Source: an uncultured Aquimarina sp. (GTDB taxonomy: Bacteria > Bacteroidota > Bacteroidia > Flavobacteriales > Flavobacteriaceae). From it: 64,000 nucleotides of DNA. Location of the stretch: contig CANLCT010000004.1 in assembly GCA_947489195.1 (NCBI GenBank), forward strand, positions 1 to 64,000, read 5' to 3'. Shown here in pieces: positions 1 through 8,006 of the stretch (within the stretch, counting starts at the first letter, position 1; each line of letters opens with the position of its first letter). A program made the position numbers and the translations under genes. Below the pieces are notes generated by a model, which saw only the letters and a program-made list of their open reading frames with translations, was not told where the DNA came from and made no database searches.

Positions 1-36
1 TCCAAAACTTGAATTTATCAAATTTTGGATTTTTTA
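1..36 (+). terminator. Intrinsic terminator of an upstream gene
   Basis: An imperfect stem pairs positions 1-12 with 18-29 (one mismatch), and six T residues follow on the plus strand. It probably ends a plus-strand gene lying before the window. Confidence 0.55.
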
Positions 37-101
37 TGTATAATTTTTGAGAATCAGGCTATTCTCTGAATACGCCTGTCTAATAATTAAATGTAAATAC
101 T

Positions 102-1895
102 TTAAATTTCTTCAACATCATCTGGTTTATCTTCAAACTGAATAGTGAATGAAAAAATTGACCCTTTTCCTTTTTCTGATTTAACAGAAATATCTCCATT
201 ATGAAAGCTTATAATTTTTTTACAATGTGCTAAGCCTATTCCAGTTCCCTCATACTCATGACGCGCATGTAATCGCTTAAAAATATTAAAGATATCATTT
301 TGATGTTTTTTTGAAATACCAATACCATTATCCTTTACAAAAAACTCCCAACGATAACTATATTCGTTAGTTTTAGGCAATTTAGTCCCATAAATAGTAA
401 CAACTGGCACTTCGTCATGCTTTCTAAATTTTATTGCATTTGAAATTAAATTTTGAAATAAAAGCCCTAACTCTACCCTGTAGCCTTTTACTTCGGGCAT
501 AGACCCTAAAATAATTTTTGCCCCTGTTTCATTAATAGTAGCATTAAAATTCTTGATAATATTTTGCAGCAATACTTTGCTTTTGATAACTTCTAATTTT
601 CGGTTAGTACCTATACGAGAATAGTCTAATAATGAACGTATTAAAATAGACATTCGATCACAGCCTTCTTTAATATATACAAGGTTTTCTTTACCCATAT
701 CATCTAGTTGATCATAATAATCTTCTAATAAAAAATTTGAAAAACTAGTAACCGTATGCAAGGGTTCTTGTAAATCATGACTGGCTATAAAGGCAAATTG
801 TTCTAATTCACTATTTTGTCTTGTTAAGACTTTCGATTTTTGTGCTATTTCTGTATTTTTTTGCTCTAAATCTTTTATTAAAAGTCGTTCTTTTTGACGG
901 GTTTTATAAAAATAATATAGGAACAGTAAAATTGAAGTAATAAGAGCTAAAAGCAACCAATTTATTTTACGTTGTTGCGATAATTTCTCTTCTTGTTCTC
1001 CTAAAATTTCTCGCTGTAATTGAATTCGTTTTTCTTGTGCTTGCAAAAAATTAGACTGATTTTCGATTAAGTTTTTTTGACTTAATAATTCTTTTTCTTT
1101 AGAAGTAACTAGTGCTTTTTGTACACTATACCTATTTTCAAGTTCTCTAAGTAAACCTTTAGTTTCCTTAAATTTAATACGCTGTGAGTTTGTTAATTTT
1201 TGTAAATCTTCAACTCTTTTTTGTTCTTCTTCAATTTTTAAATCTTTACTAAATGACTCTATTTCTTTAATAAAAAATTCTTTCCGTTGTTCAATTAATT
1301 CTTTTTCTTGTTCTTTTAAAATTAGTTTTTGTTCTTGAGCAACAACTTTAGTTCGGGCATATAATTGTTTCCAATTTTTTGCAGATTTTAATGAACTTTC
1401 TAATAAACTTGGAGAAGCATTAAACCCATTTTTTGTCATGGTATTAACGTTTACGTCAATTATAAAATCTCCATTAAGATTAGAAATATTAATCATAGAA
1501 GGTTCGAAATTATAATTTTCAGAAATAAGCAACGTCTGGTATTTTTTTATTTTAGATAAAATATCTTCAATATTGAAACCAAAAGATTTATTGACATATA
1601 ACAAGTCTACATTATTTAACTCCTCAAGGTTTTCAACAAGTTTAATGCTAGTTGGTTTTTTATTTATTTTTCTTTTCGCAGATCTCATTAACAAAGCTCG
1701 CGCTGTTGTTTTATCTTTTAGTACACCTATAACAAATTTTCTGTTGTTTTTTTTATAACCCGAAACTTGTTCGGCTATATTCATTATATAAATGGCGCGT
1801 TTTTTTGCTAAAAATTGGTCATCATTTGTTTGAGATAGTAAAACATTACTAAAAAACAAAAAAGAGAATAATATATATAAAACTTTAAACTTCAA
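102..1895 (-). CDS. YfiR-like domain / sensor histidine kinase hybrid
   Basis: Predicted membrane-bound sensor kinase of 597 residues. A signal peptide (1-21) leads into a periplasmic region (about 25-180) resembling YfiR/HmsC (DUF4154), then a long charged coiled coil (about 180-308), one membrane helix (about 311-330), a HisKA domain with the H-box SHDLQEPL (His373) and a HATPase with NLISNAIKF, DNGIGIS and GTGIGLAHC motifs. No receiver domain is attached and no response regulator lies nearby. It starts 6 bases after the TonB-dependent receptor gene ends, so the two are surely cotranscribed. Inference: the periplasmic YfiR-like part senses something linked to the receptor. Kinase assignment is firm; the YfiR assignment is by sequence resemblance (predicted periplasmic, Lys/Asn-rich) and is less certain. 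Confidence 0.85.
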   Translation of the reverse strand: MKFKVLYILFSFLFFSNVLLSQTNDDQFLAKKRAIYIMNIAEQVSGYKKNNRKFVIGVLKDKTTARALLMRSAKRKINKKPTSIKLVENLEELNNVDLLYVNKSFGFNIEDILSKIKKYQTLLISENYNFEPSMINISNLNGDFIIDVNVNTMTKNGFNASPSLLESSLKSAKNWKQLYARTKVVAQEQKLILKEQEKELIEQRKEFFIKEIESFSKDLKIEEEQKRVEDLQKLTNSQRIKFKETKGLLRELENRYSVQKALVTSKEKELLSQKNLIENQSNFLQAQEKRIQLQREILGEQEEKLSQQRKINWLLLALITSILLFLYYFYKTRQKERLLIKDLEQKNTEIAQKSKVLTRQNSELEQFAFIASHDLQEPLHTVTSFSNFLLEDYYDQLDDMGKENLVYIKEGCDRMSILIRSLLDYSRIGTNRKLEVIKSKVLLQNIIKNFNATINETGAKIILGSMPEVKGYRVELGLLFQNLISNAIKFRKHDEVPVVTIYGTKLPKTNEYSYRWEFFVKDNGIGISKKHQNDIFNIFKRLHARHEYEGTGIGLAHCKKIISFHNGDISVKSEKGKGSIFSFTIQFEDKPDDVEEI

Positions 1896-1901
1896 ATTTA
1901 A

Positions 1902-4613
1902 TTACAGCTTTAATGATAATTTTGCGAAATAATTTACTCCTTGAATTCCAAATTGTTGTACCCGTCGGCTATATATGAACCTTCCTTCATTACTGTTGTC
2001 TGAATGTTTATGTTTGTCTGGAAATACATTAAATACATTATTTGCTCCTACAGAAAAATGTATAAATTCGTTAAAATCATACGTTAACGAAACATCAGTA
2101 ACCAATTTAGGCATAAACTTTTGGTCTCTACTTTCAATTGCTCCAGTAAATTCATTTAATGTCCAATTACTGGAGTCTCCATCTTCGGGGTGTTTATATG
2201 TAACGCTTCCGAATAGGTTATTATTTAAAATAAAGGAAAACTTATCAATTTCATATGTATTTAAAAAGTTAATTTTAAAAGCAGGTTGCCCAGTTTCTAT
2301 TCTTGATCGTTCTTCTCTATTAAAAATTTCTTGATTTTGTGCTGCAATTTGATTAGATGTTCTTGGATTCCGTAAAATTTTGGTATTAGTAAAATTAGCT
2401 GCTAGTGTTGAAAATAATTTACCTTTTCCTAAAAGGCTGTTATAATTTAGCTTAACATCTAGCCCAATAGTTCGTGTGTCAATAGCATTAGTAAAAAATT
2501 GAGCTCTATCTAGATTAAAAGGTTCCAATAGTTCTTCAAAGCCTTCATCAATCGGATTAGATAACACTATACGATCTTTAATATTTATAATATAGCTATC
2601 AATAAAAACGCTAAATGAGTCAAACAACTTTGTTGTAAAACCAAGACTAAAATGCTCAGATAATTCGGGACGTAAAGCTTGAATACCTAAACTTTCTGCA
2701 GCTGCACTTAAATTATTAAAAGTACCCACATTAAAAGCCTCTCCATTTGAAAATTGAGTACTTGTATTATTAAAGTAAAATTGATGAAGTGAAGGCGCTC
2801 TAAATCCAGTTGATAAAGCTCCTCTAAATGTAGTATTTACTGTAGGTTTGTAGCGTGTCGCAATTTTCCAGGTTCCTTGTGATCCAAATTTATTAAAGGT
2901 TTCATAACGTCCGCCTAAAACAGCTAATAATTGAGTGGTAATCTTTGACTCAATTTCAATGTAACCAGAACTATTTGTTCTAAATTTATTTAATTCATTT
3001 TCGGGCATAAACCCCGGAAAACCCTGTGCTCCAATATTTCTGGGCATAGACACTCCGTTTTCTAAAAAAGTATCGCCTCCGTTAATATATGAAGCTTCTT
3101 CGCCTGCTATAATTTGATAATTTTCAACTCGTAGTTCCGCTCCAAAAGCAATGTTTGACCCTTCCAAAAAGTCATACGCTTTAGATAAATCTAAATTGGT
3201 GACATTTTGATTATAAACAAAACCTCCTGCATAAAATGTTTTAGGAGAAACAATTCCTAAAGAGGCATTGTTCGAATTGTTAACCGTATAATCTAAACTA
3301 TTTTCGCCTATGGTATGACTAAAATCAATAATCCAATTTTGTTTTTCACCCTTAATTCCAAGTGTTATAGCATCATCTTGAATATCAGTAAAAATTTCTG
3401 GCGAAAAACCATTTTCAAATAGTTCAACAATAACTTTATTTTTTTCATTTGGAAACCTGTAAAAGGCTCGTGCTTTACCTTCCCTATAATTTCTACCTCC
3501 AAAAGCATAAATTGTAGCTTGTTGGCTCGCCGTAAATTCTGAATTAAACTGCAAAGCTAAGTTCCGCGTAGCAGCACTTCCTACTTCCATAACTCTTCGA
3601 TCGCTAAAGCCAGTTTGCTCAAAAAAATCATTTAGTTGAGTTTCATTTTCATTAGTACCAAACACTTCTCCTGTATAATTCCCTGATCTGTTAGTTGCCC
3701 CACGATCTCTGTATTCAGCAGCTACATTTATAAAGCCTTTTTTTCCTAAATTGAAACCAACATTACCTGCCGTGTACAGGTTTTTTCCATCACCTTCTTT
3801 ATTTATACGAGCAGCACTTTCGATAATAATATTATCGATTTGATTTTTTAAAATAATATTTACCACTCCGGCAATGGCATCAGAACCATATTGTGAACTT
3901 GCACCATCTCGAAGTATTTCGATACGTTCTATAGAGGCTATAGGAATTGTATTAAAATCTGTACCAACAGATCCCCTTCCAATAGTTCCATTGACATTAA
4001 CTAATGATGAAGAATGTCTTCTTTTTCCATTAATAAGTACCAATAATTGATCTGGACCTAAGCCCCTTAAAGTTGCAGGGTCGATATGATCTGTTCCGTC
4101 GGATATAGTTTGATGTGTTGAATGGAATGAAGGCACTAAAAAATGCAATAGCTGACTTAATTCCATTTGAGTTGAATTTGCAATATCTTTAGGGTAAATA
4201 ACATCAACCGGAGCTATCGTTTCTAAAGATGTTTTGGGTTTTGATCTAGAACCTAATAATATAGGTTGATTTCCAGGTAATTCTGGCAACAAATTAATAG
4301 TTAATGTAACCACTTCGTTATCTTTTAAATCGATAACTTTTTCAAAAGATTCATATAATAAATACTCTACCTTGACAGTATATTTACCTGATTCATGTTT
4401 TAAAAAAAAAGCCCCTTCAAGATCTGTTTCCGTTTTATTTCCTGTTTCTTTTATGTATACTTTAGCACCGGGAAGAGCACCAAATTGGTCAACTACTTTT
4501 CCTTTAATTCCAGTTGTTAAACTATTATTAGTTTGAGCTGTTATTATTAAAGAAGAAAAACAAATGATTATCCAAGCAAAAATAAATTTACCACCTGAGT
4601 AATATTTAAACAT
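1902..4613 (-). CDS. TonB-dependent outer-membrane receptor
   Basis: Outer-membrane active transporter of 903 residues. A signal peptide ends near residue 27 (ITAQ). A CarboxypepD-reg-like beta-sandwich follows (about 33-115), then the plug domain (about 125-260) with the characteristic RGLGPDQLLVLINGKRR and ERIEILRDGASSQYGSDAI segments, then a 22-strand-type barrel ending in NYFAKLSLKL. No SusD-like partner is present, so this is not a classical glycan-utilisation pair. It is the first gene of an operon with the YfiR-domain histidine kinase. The substrate cannot be read from the sequence; receptors of this general type carry peptides, siderophores, vitamins or oligosaccharides. Confidence 0.92.
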   Translation of the reverse strand: MFKYYSGGKFIFAWIIICFSSLIITAQTNNSLTTGIKGKVVDQFGALPGAKVYIKETGNKTETDLEGAFFLKHESGKYTVKVEYLLYESFEKVIDLKDNEVVTLTINLLPELPGNQPILLGSRSKPKTSLETIAPVDVIYPKDIANSTQMELSQLLHFLVPSFHSTHQTISDGTDHIDPATLRGLGPDQLLVLINGKRRHSSSLVNVNGTIGRGSVGTDFNTIPIASIERIEILRDGASSQYGSDAIAGVVNIILKNQIDNIIIESAARINKEGDGKNLYTAGNVGFNLGKKGFINVAAEYRDRGATNRSGNYTGEVFGTNENETQLNDFFEQTGFSDRRVMEVGSAATRNLALQFNSEFTASQQATIYAFGGRNYREGKARAFYRFPNEKNKVIVELFENGFSPEIFTDIQDDAITLGIKGEKQNWIIDFSHTIGENSLDYTVNNSNNASLGIVSPKTFYAGGFVYNQNVTNLDLSKAYDFLEGSNIAFGAELRVENYQIIAGEEASYINGGDTFLENGVSMPRNIGAQGFPGFMPENELNKFRTNSSGYIEIESKITTQLLAVLGGRYETFNKFGSQGTWKIATRYKPTVNTTFRGALSTGFRAPSLHQFYFNNTSTQFSNGEAFNVGTFNNLSAAAESLGIQALRPELSEHFSLGFTTKLFDSFSVFIDSYIINIKDRIVLSNPIDEGFEELLEPFNLDRAQFFTNAIDTRTIGLDVKLNYNSLLGKGKLFSTLAANFTNTKILRNPRTSNQIAAQNQEIFNREERSRIETGQPAFKINFLNTYEIDKFSFILNNNLFGSVTYKHPEDGDSSNWTLNEFTGAIESRDQKFMPKLVTDVSLTYDFNEFIHFSVGANNVFNVFPDKHKHSDNSNEGRFIYSRRVQQFGIQGVNYFAKLSLKL

Positions 4614-4636
4614 AGGTTATTTTAGATATTAAAATT

Positions 4637-4644
4637 CAAAAATA
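4637..4644 (-). promoter_or_regulatory. Possible -7 element for the receptor/kinase operon
   Basis: The minus strand reads TATTTTTG, matching the Bacteroidota -7 consensus TAnnTTTG, about 24 bases upstream of the receptor start codon. No clear TTG -33 element lies at the expected distance, so support is weak. Confidence 0.35.
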
Positions 4645-4714
4645 CATTTTTAGAATGATTATGGTAATAATATGTTAATTTTAAAATTTATATTCGATTA
4701 AGTACCTAAATAAA

Positions 4715-6352
4715 CTATTTCAGTAAATCAATTTCCTTTAAATTTTCGATTCGGTTACGTTTTAAAAAATCATCAATGGATTCAAAATGTTCAATGACTC
4801 TTTTATTTTTAAATTCAAAAACTTTTTTTGATAAGCCTTGTAAAAAATCACGATCATGTGAAACTAATATTAATGTACCATCAAAAGAAAGTAACGCTTC
4901 TTTTAGCACATCTTTTGATTTTATATCTAAATGATTGGTTGGTTCATCTAAAATTAAAAGGTTTACTGGCTCTAACAATAATTTAACCATTGCTAACCTT
5001 GTCTTTTCACCACCCGATAACACACCAACTTTTTTATCTATATCATCTCCCTTAAACATAAAGCGTCCTAATATGTTCTTTATTTGTGTACGTACATCTC
5101 CTTTTGCTACTTCATCTACTGTTTGAAAAATGGTTATATTTTCATCTAATAACGAGGCTTGATTTTGAGCAAAATATCCCACTTTAACATTATGCCCTAA
5201 TTCACAAACTCCATCTACTTCAATTTCTTTCATAATGGCTTTAATCATAGTTGATTTTCCTTCACCATTTCTCCCTACAAATGATACTTTTTCACCTCGA
5301 GAAATTGACATATTTGCATCTTTAAAAACTATATGATCTTCGTACTGTTTAGATAAACCTTTAACAGTAACAGGATAATCGCCAGATCTAGGCGATGGAG
5401 GAAAACGTAACTTTAAAGCAGATGTATCAACTTCGTCTATTTCAATAATATCAAGCTTTTCTAGCATACGCTCTCGATCTTTAACTTGATTTGTTTTAGA
5501 ATAGGTCCCTTTAAACTTATCAATAAAGGATTGAGTATCTGCTATAAACTTTTGTTGTTCTTGATAGGCTTTTATTTGATGAACTCTTCGGTCCTGACGC
5601 AATTGTAAATAATGCGTATAATTGGCTTTATAATCATAAATACGTCCCATAGTAATTTCGATAGTACGATTGGTAATATTATCGATAAAAGTTTTATCGT
5701 GGGAAATAACCATTACAGCTTTAGCTTTGTTTAAAAGAAAATCCTCTAACCAAATCACAGATTCAATATCAACATGATTAGTAGGTTCATCTAATAAAAT
5801 AAGATCTGGTTTTTTTAATAAAATTTTAGCCAATTCTATTCTCATTCGCCAACCACCACTAAATTCACTTGTTGCTCGGTGTAAATCTTCGGCTTTAAAG
5901 CCTAAACCTTTCAAAGCTTTTTCAACTTCAGCTTCATAATTAACCTCTTCAATAGCATAAAATTTTTCACCAAGTTCTGAAACTTTTTCTATGATTTTCA
6001 TGTAAGCATCAGATTCATAATCTGTACGCGTTTCAAGCTCTTTATTCAGGCGATCCATTTCATCTCTCATTTCAAAAACATGACTAAAAGCTTTAGAGGC
6101 CTCTTCCATTACCGTACAATCATCTTCAGTAAGTAAATGCTGTGGTAAATAAGCTATTACAATATCTTTAGGAAACCTTACTCCTCCTCTGGTTGCTTTT
6201 TGAACACCTGCAATAATTTTCATCATTGTAGATTTTCCGGCTCCATTTTTCCCCATTAATGCAATTTTATCATTCTCATTAATGGTAAAAGCCACATCCT
6301 TAAACAATGCATCACCACCAAATTCTACTGCCAAATTATCTACTGAAATCAT
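4715..6352 (-). CDS. ABC-F family ATPase (ribosome-associated type)
   Basis: A 545-residue soluble protein with two ATP-binding cassettes and no membrane segments, the ABC-F layout. The first cassette has Walker A GKNGAGKST, the signature FSGGWRMR and Walker B LILLDEPTNHVD; the second has GRNGEGKST, LSGGEKTR and LLILDEPTNHLD. The charged linker between them (about 240-310) corresponds to the P-site tRNA interaction motif region. The family acts on translating ribosomes; this size and order fit the YbiT-like housekeeping branch, not the antibiotic-resistance branches, but paralogue identity is inferred. It is a monocistronic-looking minus-strand gene, divergent from the next lipoprotein gene. 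Confidence 0.9.
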   Translation of the reverse strand: MISVDNLAVEFGGDALFKDVAFTINENDKIALMGKNGAGKSTMMKIIAGVQKATRGGVRFPKDIVIAYLPQHLLTEDDCTVMEEASKAFSHVFEMRDEMDRLNKELETRTDYESDAYMKIIEKVSELGEKFYAIEEVNYEAEVEKALKGLGFKAEDLHRATSEFSGGWRMRIELAKILLKKPDLILLDEPTNHVDIESVIWLEDFLLNKAKAVMVISHDKTFIDNITNRTIEITMGRIYDYKANYTHYLQLRQDRRVHQIKAYQEQQKFIADTQSFIDKFKGTYSKTNQVKDRERMLEKLDIIEIDEVDTSALKLRFPPSPRSGDYPVTVKGLSKQYEDHIVFKDANMSISRGEKVSFVGRNGEGKSTMIKAIMKEIEVDGVCELGHNVKVGYFAQNQASLLDENITIFQTVDEVAKGDVRTQIKNILGRFMFKGDDIDKKVGVLSGGEKTRLAMVKLLLEPVNLLILDEPTNHLDIKSKDVLKEALLSFDGTLILVSHDRDFLQGLSKKVFEFKNKRVIEHFESIDDFLKRNRIENLKEIDLLK

Positions 6353-6534
6353 AGTTTTATTTTAAAGCAGCGAAAATAGGAAAAGAATGCTAATTTTATA
6401 TCAATACCCTTTTTAACTTTACGTGAGTTCGACATGATCTTATTATTTTAAACTCACTTTGACTTTAGTTTACGCAACCTTTATGACTTAAATGTATCTT
6501 TATTATAATTAGACAGTTTAAATCTAAACGAACT

Positions 6535-6921
6535 ATGAAAAAAAAATTTTTAATGCTTTTTTTAATTCCTTTTCTATTTTCCTTTAAATGTGAAGATGAA
6601 GGAAATATAGATACTCCTTTTAATAAGACACTTTTAGGAAAATGGCAACTAATTGAAGTTTTAGCAGACCCCGGAGATGGTAGTGGCACTTTTCAATCTG
6701 TTCTAAACGGAGAAATCATTGAATTTATAAATGATAACTCTATTATAGGATTCTCTGAATTTGGAGATTGCTCAAGCGATGCTAATTTTTCTGAGGAAAC
6801 CAAAAAAATTACTTTTTTTGGATGTGATTTTACCTTTTCATTTTCACTTAAAGAAGAAAACTTACTAATTTACCCTCCTTGTATTGAGGCTTGTGCTAAT
6901 AAATATAAAAAGTTACAGTAG
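6535..6921 (+). CDS. Small lipocalin-like lipoprotein
   Basis: A 128-residue exported protein. The N terminus is a lipoprotein-like signal (MKKKFLMLFLIPFLFSFKC) with the probable lipidated Cys at 19. The mature part has GKWQLIEV near its start and a short beta-rich body with four further cysteines (GDCSSD, FFGCDF, PPCIEACANKY), resembling the short lipocalin-like lipoproteins common in Flavobacteriia. Function is unknown. It is a lone plus-strand gene divergent from the ABC-F gene; the poorly conserved lipobox (FSFKC) is the main reason for caution. Confidence 0.7.
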   Translation: MKKKFLMLFLIPFLFSFKCEDEGNIDTPFNKTLLGKWQLIEVLADPGDGSGTFQSVLNGEIIEFINDNSIIGFSEFGDCSSDANFSEETKKITFFGCDFTFSFSLKEENLLIYPPCIEACANKYKKLQ

Positions 6922-6948
6922 TACAATTTAATATCTATTTTAAGTACA

Positions 6949-7038
6949 TCACAACCTATAACTAACACCTAAACTTAATGCATTATTACGAGATGCTAAA
7001 ACCATATTAGCTTCCCCAACATTTGCTGCTGTGGAATA
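6949..7038 (-). pseudogene. 3' fossil of an outer-membrane beta-barrel gene
   Basis: Reading the minus strand from 7038 to the stop at 6949-6951 gives about 29 codons that end ANMVLASRNNALSLGVSYRL, then TGA. The alternating pattern and GVSYR ending are typical of the last two strands of an outer-membrane barrel. A stop codon in the same frame lies immediately upstream, and no start or body of such a gene remains. Most likely the remnant of a deleted porin-like gene. Judged from sequence pattern only. Confidence 0.5.
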
Positions 7039-7052
7039 CTAAACATAAATAC

Positions 7053-7080
7053 CCCCACTAAAACGCTTGCAAAAGTGGGG
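7053..7080 (-). terminator. Hairpin downstream of the prohibitin-like gene
   Basis: CCCCACT (7053-7059) pairs with AGTGGGG (7074-7080) over a 14-base loop, 25 bases after the stop of the minus-strand prohibitin gene. There is no good T-tract on the minus strand, so it may be a weak terminator or an mRNA 3' end structure. Confidence 0.4.
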
Positions 7081-7104
7081 ATACTATTAACAATTTTTGA
7101 CATC

Positions 7105-7917
7105 TTACTTCCCTAAAATAATAGGCAAACCATCTTTAGCAGAACCCACTACAATTACTTTAGAATTTGGTGATTTTGCTAATTCAAGTGTTGCTTGTAT
7201 TCCCTTTTCTTGTAAAATCTTATCTGTTAACGAAGCACTTAAAATTTTATTTGCAGTAGCTTTTCCCTCGGCATCAATTTTTTGTCTTTCAGCTTCTTTT
7301 GTGGCTTTAGTCAAACGAAATTCATATTCTAAAGATTCTTGCTCTTGTTTTAATTTACGCTCAATAGCATCTTTAATTGTTGAAGGTAAAGTAACATCTC
7401 GCACTAAAATTTCTTCTAAATCAACATATTGTCTTTCTACAATTTTTTTAGTTTCATCAAAAATTTCTTTTTGTATCACATCACGCTTACTCGAATATAG
7501 TTGTTCTGGTGTATAACGACCAACGACACTCCTTGCTGCTGATCTAATTGCTGGTTGTATAATTCGCGCTAAATAATTTTTACCTTTTTCTTGGTGCAAT
7601 TTTCCTAACTCTGAATATTTTGGCTTATACCAAGCTGAAGCTTCTAATTTAATTTCCAATCCATTTGATGAGAGCACTTGCATTTTTTCAAATACTTCTT
7701 GCTGGCGTACTTCATATAAAATTACGCTATTCCAAGGGGCAATAAAGTGAAAACCTTCACCCAAAGGTGGAGCATCAGTAACGACTCCATTAGAAAAAGT
7801 TTTATATAATACTCCTGCTTTACCTGAATCAATAGTTATAGTTGATTTAGAAACAAATATGACAATTAGTACAATTGCTATAAGAAAAGGGACTGCTACT
7901 TTAGGGAATTTTTCCAT
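7105..7917 (-). CDS. Prohibitin / SPFH-domain membrane protein
   Basis: A 270-residue protein with one N-terminal membrane anchor (about 8-24) followed by a band-7/SPFH domain (about 25-200) and a helical tail (LTKATKEAERQKIDAEGKATANK) typical of prohibitins and HflK/C relatives. Such proteins oligomerise on membranes and organise microdomains or control FtsH-type proteases; no specific partner is encoded next to it. It lies 89 bases downstream of the vWA membrane protein gene on the same strand and could be cotranscribed. Length matches bacterial prohibitin-family proteins. Confidence 0.88.
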   Translation of the reverse strand: MEKFPKVAVPFLIAIVLIVIFVSKSTITIDSGKAGVLYKTFSNGVVTDAPPLGEGFHFIAPWNSVILYEVRQQEVFEKMQVLSSNGLEIKLEASAWYKPKYSELGKLHQEKGKNYLARIIQPAIRSAARSVVGRYTPEQLYSSKRDVIQKEIFDETKKIVERQYVDLEEILVRDVTLPSTIKDAIERKLKQEQESLEYEFRLTKATKEAERQKIDAEGKATANKILSASLTDKILQEKGIQATLELAKSPNSKVIVVGSAKDGLPIILGK

Positions 7918-8006
7918 TTTTTTTGTATTAAGTACTGAACAATCAGCACTAGATTAGTTTAATTTTATGTGAATTTGTTGGAGACAAAATTCAAGTATTA
8001 AATACT

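Noticed and set aside
4640..4714. AT-rich inverted repeats after the ABC-F gene as a terminator
   Set aside because: Short A/T pairs only and no distinct T-run on the minus strand.
7097..7516. Plus-strand open frame opposite the prohibitin gene
   Set aside because: Shadow of the minus-strand gene; no recognisable protein features and no start context.
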